A program made the position numbers and the translations under genes. The notes under the pieces are model-generated. The model was not told the origin of the DNA. It did not search any database and saw nothing but the letters and a program-made list of their open reading frames with translations. A stretch of DNA of 64,000 nt, taken from NCBI RefSeq assembly GCF_024700075.1, contig NZ_JAJONE010000001.1:2632001-2696000 (forward strand), written 5' to 3'. The first letter of the stretch is position 1; every line of letters starts with the position of its first letter. The stretch is from Hymenobacter sp. J193. GTDB taxonomy: Bacteria; Bacteroidota; Bacteroidia; Cytophagales; Hymenobacteraceae. Of this stretch, positions 7,243 to 13,229 are shown one piece after another.

Positions 7243-8169
7243 TCAGGGCGCGGCGGAGAGGCCGTCTTCGTAGTCGGCAATGAACTGAAAGAACCGGGTA
7301 GGAATCTGAGGTACCAGCGCATTCCCGGCGGCTTTTATGGCGTGGCGGGCCCAGCCTTTCGGCTCCGGCGCATCTGCTGGCGCACCTGCTGCATCTGTGC
7401 CTCCGTCAGGTCGCACCAGTTGGGAGGAAACCCCATCAGCTCGAGCACGAAGCGGGGGTTGAGTGAGAGGCCAGGAACCGGTACCGGCTGCTCCCGCATC
7501 AGGGCCACGGCCAGGCCCCGGTAGGCGCTTGGTCGTAAGCGGTTCAGGCGGCTGGGGTAGGCCTGGGGATTCTGGGCATCGTTGGCTATGGGCGTGGGCA
7601 GCATCTTCACCAGCAGCGCCAGTGTAGGACGTTCCGCCGCCCCCGGTGACGGGCTGCGGTTGATGCGGCCGGTCCCGGCGTCCACGGTCGTGGGTGTGGG
7701 CCAGAATCCAGACTCGCTCCCGCTGGTGCGGGGCACCGACACCGCAAGCCGGAATAAGCAGCGGCCAGACTTCATAACCTGCAGCTTCCAGGTCAGTGAG
7801 CACAGCGGCGAGGCCCAGGCGGACGTGGTGAGCAACATTTTCACCAAGGACCCAGCCGGGCCGCAATGCGTCAACAAGGCGGAGCATCTGCGGCCAGAGC
7901 GCACGGTCATCCGTCGCGCCGCGGCGCTTCCCGGCGGCGCTGTAGGGCTGGCAGGGGTAGCCACCGGAAATAATGTCAACTGGCGTGGGGGCGTAGACAT
8001 CGTGAATGTCGAGGTACTGATGGGCGTGAGGAAAATGCCGGCGGCTGACGGCGTTGCAGAACGGGTCTTTTTCGACTGTCCAGGTGGTAAGAATACCCGC
8101 CTGACTGGCCGCCAGCGGAAAACCGCCGATGCCGTTGAACAATGCCCCGTGGGTGAGCTGCCGGCTCAT
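7243..8169 (-). CDS. DNA (cytosine-5) methyltransferase, phage type
   Basis: 308 residues. Motif I is LFNGIGGFPLAASQAG (S-adenosylmethionine binding). The catalytic Pro-Cys lies in SGGYPCQPYSAAGK (motif IV), GENV is motif VI, RERVWI is motif VIII, and the C-terminal GNALVPQI is motif X. The central region after RERVWILAHTH is rich in Gly, Pro and Arg and weakly family-like, and another frame of the same DNA encodes a second recognisable phage motif set (see 7335-7838). The enzyme would methylate cytosine to protect the element from restriction or to mark DNA. The stop codon of the paralogue upstream overlaps its start by four bases. Confidence 0.85.
   Translation of the reverse strand: MSRQLTHGALFNGIGGFPLAASQAGILTTWTVEKDPFCNAVSRRHFPHAHQYLDIHDVYAPTPVDIISGGYPCQPYSAAGKRRGATDDRALWPQMLRLVDALRPGWVLGENVAHHVRLGLAAVLTDLEAAGYEVWPLLIPACGVGAPHQRERVWILAHTHDRGRRDRPHQPQPVTGGGGTSYTGAAGEDAAHAHSQRCPESPGLPQPPEPLTTKRLPGPGRGPDAGAAGTGSWPLTQPPLRARADGVSSQLVRPDGGTDAAGAPADAPEPKGWARHAIKAAGNALVPQIPTRFFQFIADYEDGLSAAP
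7335..7838 (-). CDS. Alternative-frame phage-type protein overlapping the methyltransferase (candidate overprinted gene)
   Basis: In the +1 frame of the methyltransferase gene, 167 codons from an ATG at 7838 (the frame is open to 8000) contain MLLTTSAWAS, CSLTWKLQ, GRCLFRLAVSVPRTSGSESG, WPTPTTVDAG, MLPTPIANDA and SLNPRFVLELMGFPPNWCDL. I recognise this motif order from a widespread phage/prophage protein family, sometimes annotated as the C-terminal part of DNA methyltransferases. The function is unknown. Reading it as a separate protein, as a frameshift product fused to the methyltransferase, or as the remnant of two compensating frameshifts are all possible. Confidence 0.4.
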   Translation of the reverse strand: MLLTTSAWASPLCSLTWKLQVMKSGRCLFRLAVSVPRTSGSESGFWPTPTTVDAGTGRINRSPSPGAAERPTLALLVKMLPTPIANDAQNPQAYPSRLNRLRPSAYRGLAVALMREQPVPVPGLSLNPRFVLELMGFPPNWCDLTEAQMQQVRQQMRRSRKAGPATP

Positions 8170-8453
8170 GCGGCCGGGCGGTGGTAGCGGCGCGGGTAGG
8201 CATCAAGGGCAGAGCGACGAAAGCCCCAGTCCTTGTCGTTGAGGCGCACACCGGGAATGCGGCCCAGACGGCGCGCCCGCCGCAGAGCCTCGGCGCAGAG
8301 GCCGATGTAGGCAGCGGCCTGCTCAGTTGGCAGCACCTCATCCGGGGGAGCTTCTGCTGCGCTGGCGCGGTGCTGCTCGGCCGTTTCCAGTTTCTCCAGA
8401 CGCCCCAGAATCTGCTTCCACTCAGGCTCAGGAATGAGTACGACGGTCTGCAT
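8166..8453 (-). CDS. Small helix-turn-helix (excisionase-like) protein, paralogue B
   Basis: 95 residues: MQTVVLIPEPEWKQILGRLE, a variable linker, then VLPTEQAAAYIGLCAEALRRARRLGRI and LNDKDWGFRRSALDAYPRRY. Start, helix-turn-helix and tail all align with the gene at 6867-7178, so the two are paralogues on either side of the methyltransferase. Its end overlaps the methyltransferase start (8169) by four bases, which points to translational coupling. Likely a DNA-binding accessory protein; MerR/excisionase-type fold inferred from pattern. Confidence 0.65.
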   Translation of the reverse strand: MQTVVLIPEPEWKQILGRLEKLETAEQHRASAAEAPPDEVLPTEQAAAYIGLCAEALRRARRLGRIPGVRLNDKDWGFRRSALDAYPRRYHRPAA

Positions 8454-8455
8454 GG

Positions 8456-8719
8456 CTACTGCTCGGTTAGCTGGGCAATGCGCTGCTGGATGATGCGCTG
8501 CGCGGCTTTCTCCTGCTCGATAGTCTCCAGTAGTGCATTAATAATTACCGGAGTACCATAACCACGCCGAATGACGCTATGCAGCGTGCTACGGGTGAAG
8601 CTATGTCCCTGCTGCGTAAGCTTTTCCAGCGTATTCTGCACAATAGTGGTCCGGGCCCCTAACTGCCGGACCAGTTCATGGAGGGTGGAGGCTTTGCCGT
8701 TATTACGCGGTTGTTTCAT
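8456..8719 (-). CDS. Small hypothetical protein, first gene of the element operon
   Basis: 87 residues from an ATG at 8719, basic N-terminus (MKQPRNNGKASTLHELVRQLG), helical throughout, with STLHSVIRRGYGTPVIINAL that could be a helix-turn-helix, and a Gln-rich amphipathic C-terminal helix. I do not recognise the family. It is the first gene read leftward from the divergent operator region and would be the gene most directly controlled by the repressor at 8822. By position it could be a Cro-like or antirepressor-type regulator, but that is inference. Confidence 0.55.
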   Translation of the reverse strand: MKQPRNNGKASTLHELVRQLGARTTIVQNTLEKLTQQGHSFTRSTLHSVIRRGYGTPVIINALLETIEQEKAAQRIIQQRIAQLTEQ

Positions 8720-8723
8720 GTTA

Positions 8724-8797
8724 TTATGCGAAAAGAATGTATATTTGTTTTGTACCTGCTACAAAACAGTACACATATTACTATGCTTTTCGCATAA
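8724..8797. promoter_or_regulatory. Divergent promoter with nested inverted-repeat operators
   Basis: TTATGCGAAAAG (8724-8735) and CTTTTCGCATAA (8786-8797) are perfect inverted copies. Nested inside is a second perfect repeat, TGTTTTGTA-cctgc-TACAAAACA (8746-8768). TATATTTG (8740-8747) is a perfect Bacteroidetes -7 element for the rightward repressor gene. The arrangement fits autoregulation by the CI/LexA-like repressor and repression of the leftward operon. Confidence 0.65.
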
Positions 8798-8821
8798 AAG
8801 AAAACCAAAACACGCCTAATA

Positions 8822-9700
8822 ATGCAACAAGTTGAGCCACAGGGCAATAATTCTTTGCCCAACACCCTGGATGCTGAAGTAGGTAGTCGTATCAAGGAGC
8901 TGTTTAAGCAGCACAACCTGACCACGTATGAGGCCAGCGTGAAGCTGGGCTATGGGAAGTCAAGCAAGCTCTACAAGACGCTCAGCGGCGAAGTGAAGCC
9001 TTCTTTCGAAACGCTGTTTGACATCTTTGCCTGCTTTCCGAACGTCTCAGCGGATTGGCTGATGCTGGGTCGGGGCCCGATGGAAGTAGGCGGTAGCGCC
9101 CCTGTCGTGAAAGCTACGGCGCCGCATCAGAGCAGCAGTCTGCAGGTGCTGACGGTAACGGTAGACAAGGATGGAGAAGAAACCACAGTTCTGGTGCCGG
9201 TGCATGCCCAAGCTGGCTACTCCTTGCAGCACAACGAGGCCGTGTACCTGCGCGACCTGCGCCACTACAAAATACCGGGCTTTGAACACGGGTCGTACCG
9301 CGCCTTCGAGGTGGCGGGGGACAGCATGATTCCCATCTTTAATCACCACGACGTGGTGGTAACGTCCCTCGTGGATGACCGGCGGCTGCTGGAGCCGGGG
9401 GAGGTCTATGTAGTGGTAACCAGCGAGAGTGTCATGCTCAAGCGCATCCGCCAGCAGATTACCTCGCCCGATATGGAGGTGCTGTTGTACTCGGACAACC
9501 CGCACCGCAAGCCCTACCCACTGGAAGCCCGCGACATTCAACAGCTGTGGCGGGTGCGGGGCTGCGTGTCAAGCTTTATTCCCAGCGCCCCCGACGTAAC
9601 GACGGAACGGTTGTGGGAAGTAATTGAGCTGCTGGGGCACGATAAGAGCGAGGTGAAGCGGTTTATGATGGAAGACGCCCCCTCTGACGCCCCCCATTGA
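8822..9700 (+). CDS. CI/LexA-like repressor (XRE helix-turn-helix plus S24 peptidase)
   Basis: 292 residues. The N-terminal helix-turn-helix is at about 20-75 (RIKELFKQHNLTTYEASVKL). After a linker comes a probable self-cleavage site (AQAG, near residue 121), then the S24/LexA serine-lysine pair: Ser in AGDSM near residue 161 and Lys in VMLKRI near residue 204. Such repressors cleave themselves on RecA activation and release a prophage or SOS-type operon. The gene is divergent from the phage-like block and ends at a strong terminator. The same operator half-site appears in front of umuD, suggesting that it, or a relative, also controls that gene. Confidence 0.85.
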   Translation: MQQVEPQGNNSLPNTLDAEVGSRIKELFKQHNLTTYEASVKLGYGKSSKLYKTLSGEVKPSFETLFDIFACFPNVSADWLMLGRGPMEVGGSAPVVKATAPHQSSSLQVLTVTVDKDGEETTVLVPVHAQAGYSLQHNEAVYLRDLRHYKIPGFEHGSYRAFEVAGDSMIPIFNHHDVVVTSLVDDRRLLEPGEVYVVVTSESVMLKRIRQQITSPDMEVLLYSDNPHRKPYPLEARDIQQLWRVRGCVSSFIPSAPDVTTERLWEVIELLGHDKSEVKRFMMEDAPSDAPH

Positions 9701-9790
9701 AAACGAACAGTTGCTGCGTGTCACGCAAGCGACTGATGAATAAATAGTTACTGAGTCTTCTGAGTTGTAGGTTCTGTCACCGTCTCTGGT

Positions 9791-9833
9791 ACAAAAAAAG
9801 CCCTGTATTGCTGCAATACAGGGCTTTTTTTGT
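9791..9833 (+). terminator. Strong intrinsic terminator after S24 repressor
   Basis: Perfect 20-base arms (9791-9810 and 9814-9833) around CTG, with seven-A and seven-T flanks, so it could work in both directions. It lies between the accessory block and the metabolic genes. Confidence 0.9.
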
Positions 9834-9975
9834 TGGTGGGGCTACCCGAGGTAGAAGTCGTAGTGAAAAGAAAGCGGTTGACCTGAAAACATTCGTGTAG
9901 CTACACGGGTTACTGGCAACTGACTTTCCAACCAACAAGCTGGCACGCTCCGGCTTGCTACACGCTACTTTTCTC

Positions 9976-11106
9976 ATGACCCAGACAACCCAATTATTTA
10001 CGCCCTTCCAGCTCGGTGCCATTGAGCTGCCCAACCGCCTCGTAATGGCCCCGATGACGCGCAGCCGGGCGACCAACCCCGAAAACGTGCCTACCGACTC
10101 GACGGTGCAGTACTACGTGCAGCGCGCTACTGCGGGCCTCATCATCACGGAAGGGGCCCAGGTATCTGCCCAGGGTGTGGGCTACATCAACACGCCCGGT
10201 ATTCATACCGAAGCCCAGGTAGCGGCCTGGAAAAAAGTAACCGACGCCGTACATGCGGCGGGTGGGCGCATTTTTATTCAGCTCTGGCACGTGGGCCGCG
10301 TTTCGCACCCTGCTTTCCACGGTGGCGAGCTGCCGGTGGCTCCTTCGGCCATCAAGCCCGAAGGCGCAAAAGCATTTACTGGCCAGGGGTTCGAGGAAGT
10401 GCCCACGCCCCGGGCGCTGGATCTAAATGAAATTGCGGGCGTAGTGGACCAGTTTCGCCAGGCGGCCCGCAATGCCAAGCGCGCCGGCTTCGATGGAGCG
10501 GAAATCCACGGCGCCAACGGCTATCTGCTCGACCAGTTTCTGCAGGACGGTGCCAACCAGCGCACCGACGAGTATGGCGGCAGCGTAGCAAACCGCGCCC
10601 GTTTCGTGCTGGAAGTGGTGCAGGCCGTGGTAGATGAGCTTGGGGCCGACCGCGTAGGCATCCGCTTCGCGCCTCAGGGCAGCAGCAGCATCAAGGACTC
10701 CGACCCGGTAGCTACTTTCAGCTACGTGACTGAGCAGCTCAACCGCTTCAAGCTGGCGTATCTGCACGTGGTGGAAGCCCGCCCCGGTCACCCAATGGCC
10801 GCCGCGCCGGGCGTACCTGCCGTGGCGGCGCACCTGCGCAAAATCTTTCAGGGCACCTTTATCCTGAATGGTGGCTACACCCAGGAAACAGCCGAAGAAG
10901 CCCTGGCCGGCAACGAGGCCGACCTGATTGCCTTCGGGGTGCCCTTCATTGCCAACCCCGATCTGGTGGAGCGCTTCCAGCAGGGAGCTGCCCTGAACAC
11001 ACCCGATTACAGCACCTTCTACGTGCCCGGCGACAAAGGCTACATCGACTATCCTTCGTTGGCAGAGGCGAAAGTCTCGCAGGCCAATGATGTGTACAGC
11101 AACTAG
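9976..11106 (+). CDS. Alkene reductase, Old Yellow Enzyme family (NemA-like)
   Basis: FMN-dependent flavoprotein that reduces activated C=C bonds, N-ethylmaleimide or nitro-esters with NAD(P)H. The 376-residue product shows LPNRLVMAPMTRSRA near residue 20, IFIQLWHVGRVSHP near 100, GFDGAEIHGANGYLLDQFL near 177 and NQRTDEYGGS, then LNGGY and FGVPFIANPDL of the FMN phosphate site. The ATG at 9976 puts the start directly before TQTTQLFTPF, the usual N-terminus; a second ATG seven codons upstream is less likely. It stands alone with terminators on both sides and was probably transcribed as a single gene. Likely stress or detoxification role. Confidence 0.92.
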   Translation: MTQTTQLFTPFQLGAIELPNRLVMAPMTRSRATNPENVPTDSTVQYYVQRATAGLIITEGAQVSAQGVGYINTPGIHTEAQVAAWKKVTDAVHAAGGRIFIQLWHVGRVSHPAFHGGELPVAPSAIKPEGAKAFTGQGFEEVPTPRALDLNEIAGVVDQFRQAARNAKRAGFDGAEIHGANGYLLDQFLQDGANQRTDEYGGSVANRARFVLEVVQAVVDELGADRVGIRFAPQGSSSIKDSDPVATFSYVTEQLNRFKLAYLHVVEARPGHPMAAAPGVPAVAAHLRKIFQGTFILNGGYTQETAEEALAGNEADLIAFGVPFIANPDLVERFQQGAALNTPDYSTFYVPGDKGYIDYPSLAEAKVSQANDVYSN

Positions 11107-11130
11107 CTGTTGCACTGGTCAAGCAACGGC

Positions 11131-11167
11131 AAAAGGCCCTTTCTGCTCCGGCAGGAGGGGCCTTTTT
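11131..11167 (+). terminator. Terminator after alkene reductase
   Basis: AAAAGGCCCT ... AGGGGCCTTTTT hairpin with an inner TTCTGC/GCAGGA stem, 24 bases after the stop codon. Confidence 0.8.
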
Positions 11168-11427
11168 CTGATATAACTGGCTGCCAGCCACTGAGGAGTA
11201 CGGGGGTACTATGCGCCCGCAGTTCTCTTTACGCACCCGGCCAAGCCTATGTCGTTTCGCCGTAGGCTTGACTGGGGTTCAGAAGCGCAGGGGTAGGAGC
11301 GCCCCGCGTTTGTCTTTGGGCCGAGGCCTATGCGCTCCTGAAAAAATGCGGGCTTTCTGCCTTTCCCCACCCGACTGCCCGCCCGGTTTCTGCGTATGGT
11401 TGAGCTACACATTCTGACTGCGCTCCA
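11168..11427. other. Intergenic region with two inverted repeats, no gene recognised
   Basis: 260 bases between the terminator and the SDR gene. CAAGCCTA/TAGGCTTG (11242-11270) and AGGAGCGC/GCGCTCCT (11295-11339) are perfect inverted repeats. A 68-codon frame here has no protein-like features. Confidence 0.4.
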
Positions 11428-12414
11428 ATGGCTGCCAACAAACCCGCAAAAAAGACTTCGGCCGCGTCGTCCACTCCGGCCAAATCGGCCGCTACACCCG
11501 CCGCTAAAAAAGCCGCCAAGGCTTCGGCGGAAGCTCCCAAGCCGGTGACGCGCCCGACGGCCAAGGACATGAAGCAGCATGCTCAGAAGCTGCCTTACCC
11601 GGCCAAACAAGCCGATATGAAGCTGCAGCCGGGCATGAACTTCAGCACTTACCGCGCGGCCGGCAAGCTGCAGGACAAAATCGCCCTTATCACGGGTGCC
11701 GACTCTGGGATTGGCCGGGCCGTGGCGGTGGCTTTTGCTATGGAAGGTGCCCACGTGGCCGTGCTCTTCAACGAAAACCTGGCGGATGCCGAGGAAACCA
11801 AGCGCCTGGTAGAAGCCCAGCAGCGCCGCTGCCTGCTGCTGCAGCTGGACGTGCGCGACCCGGAGCAGTGCCGGCAGGCCGTGCGCCGCACCCGCGCCGA
11901 GCTGGGCGGGCTGAATATTCTCGTCAACAACGCCGCCTTTCAGATGGCGCAGGAAAAGTTCGAGGACATTCCCGAAGAGCAGATTCGCCGCACCTTCGAT
12001 ACCAATATCCTAGGCTACATCTGGATGGCGCAGGCCGCCGTGCCGCACTTCACCAAGGATGACTGCATCATCAACACCGGCAGCATTGTGGGCCTGACTG
12101 GCAACCCGCTGCTCATCGACTACACCGCCACCAAGTCGGCCATTCACGCCTTCACCAAAAGCCTGGCTACGCACCTGGGTGAGCGGGGCATCCGGGTGAA
12201 CTGCGTGGTGCCCGGCCCGGTCTGGACGCCCAACATCCCCGGCACCATGCCCCAGGAGGAAATCGAGAAGTTTGGCTACGAGGTGGCCCTGGCCCGCCCC
12301 GGTCAGCCCGAGGAGCTGGCCCCGGCCTACGTGCTGCTGGCTTCCCAGGATGGCTCGTTCATGACCGGCTCCCTCGTGCACGTGACGGGCGGCAAGCTGA
12401 GCAGCGACCAGTAG
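11428..12414 (+). CDS. Short-chain dehydrogenase with histone-H1-like N-terminal tail
   Basis: 328 residues. Residues 1-45 are a Lys/Ala/Pro/Ser tail (AANKPAKKTSAASSTPAKSA and onward) like histone H1 or AlgP-type tails. From residue 80 on it is a classical Rossmann reductase: TGADSGIG at 89-96, NNAA, the Ser of INTGSIVG, and the Y-x3-K of DYTATKSAI. The segment MNFSTYRAAGKLQDKIALIT and the C-terminal MTGSLVHVTGG match the YghA/GSP39 group of stress-linked SDRs. The substrate is unknown. The tail could bind nucleic acid or polyanions. A strong terminator follows. Confidence 0.88.
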   Translation: MAANKPAKKTSAASSTPAKSAATPAAKKAAKASAEAPKPVTRPTAKDMKQHAQKLPYPAKQADMKLQPGMNFSTYRAAGKLQDKIALITGADSGIGRAVAVAFAMEGAHVAVLFNENLADAEETKRLVEAQQRRCLLLQLDVRDPEQCRQAVRRTRAELGGLNILVNNAAFQMAQEKFEDIPEEQIRRTFDTNILGYIWMAQAAVPHFTKDDCIINTGSIVGLTGNPLLIDYTATKSAIHAFTKSLATHLGERGIRVNCVVPGPVWTPNIPGTMPQEEIEKFGYEVALARPGQPEELAPAYVLLASQDGSFMTGSLVHVTGGKLSSDQ

Positions 12415-12434
12415 TTGAGCTACTGCCTCGCCCC

Positions 12435-12472
12435 AAAAGAAGTGCTTCTCCACTCGGAGAAGCACTTCTTTT
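12435..12472 (+). terminator. Terminator after SDR gene
   Basis: Perfect 17-base arms AAAAGAAGTGCTTCTCC / GGAGAAGCACTTCTTTT with an ACTC loop, 20 bases after the stop codon. Confidence 0.9.
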
Positions 12473-12543
12473 GTTTGAATAATAACTTTTGAACCAGCGT
12501 AGTGGTACTGTAGAAGCTCGTCATTAACGCTGACTCTTCTCTT

Positions 12544-13143
12544 ATGCCGCAGTACCCCGCAGGCACCGTTCGCGCTTTACTCTCCACCGACCTCGTAACG
12601 CCGGCAACCCGTGCGGCCTTGGAAGCCCGGCTGGTTTCGGCCGCTGGCTACGAGCCCCAGTTTTTTGACCCTGCCACCTATGCCTTGTTGGAAGCTGTGG
12701 CGGCCCGCATTTTCCCGCAGCCTGATCGTGAAACACCCATTGCCCTGACCCCTGCCATCGACCAGCGCCTGTTGGCTGGCACCGCCGACGGCTGGCGCTA
12801 CGATGCTATGCCCCCCGACCGGGAAGCCTTCCGGCTGGGGCTGGGCGGTATCAATCAGGCGGCGCAGGCGCAATTTCAGCAGGTGTTTACTGCCTTGGAT
12901 GAAGCCCGGCAAGATGCGGTGCTGGAGCAGCTGGCGGCTGGTAATGCCGCTGGTGAGAATTGGCAGCAGCTTCCGCAAAGCCGCTTTTTTGAGGACCTGC
13001 TGGCTGAGCTGACCGAAATCTACTACGCTCATCCCCTGGCTCAGGAGGAAATCGGCTACGTGGGCATGGCCGATGTGCCCGGCTGGCAGCGCCTAGGCCT
13101 CAACGAAACCGAAGACCGGGAGCCTACGGAGGTGAAGTTGTGA
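12544..13143 (+). CDS. Gluconate 2-dehydrogenase subunit 3 family protein
   Basis: 199 residues, almost all helical, with FDPATYALLEAVAARIFPQP near residue 40, which matches the subunit-3 family. Its members accompany a GMC-type flavin oxidoreductase and help its assembly or export. Usually such proteins carry a Tat or Sec signal; none is obvious here. The GMC gene follows 86 bases downstream on the same strand, which fits a two-subunit sugar or polyol dehydrogenase. The intergenic gap holds an inverted short-word repeat. Confidence 0.8.
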   Translation: MPQYPAGTVRALLSTDLVTPATRAALEARLVSAAGYEPQFFDPATYALLEAVAARIFPQPDRETPIALTPAIDQRLLAGTADGWRYDAMPPDREAFRLGLGGINQAAQAQFQQVFTALDEARQDAVLEQLAAGNAAGENWQQLPQSRFFEDLLAELTEIYYAHPLAQEEIGYVGMADVPGWQRLGLNETEDREPTEVKL

Positions 13144-13228
13144 AGTGGTGAGTTTGATGTTCGACTTACGCCATTTGCGCATTGCCGCTTAGCACATTTC
13201 ACCACCTCACTGTTTCACCATCTCACCT
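13141..13228. repeat. Inverted short-word repeat (word GGTGAAATGGTGAG)
   Basis: Left arm TGAAGTGGTGAG (13141-13152); right arms TTTCACCACCTCAC and TTTCACCATCTCACC (13197-13227) are its complement. The same word family occurs at 28261-28380. Confidence 0.6.
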
Positions 13229-13229
13229 T

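Noticed and set aside
1..9833. Complete prophage
   Set aside because: No integrase, terminase, portal, capsid or lysis gene is visible; only a replication and control block is seen, so it is described as an element module or remnant.
11211..11417. 68-codon frame upstream of the SDR gene
   Set aside because: Lies over inverted repeats in a GC-rich gap, no motif, biased composition.
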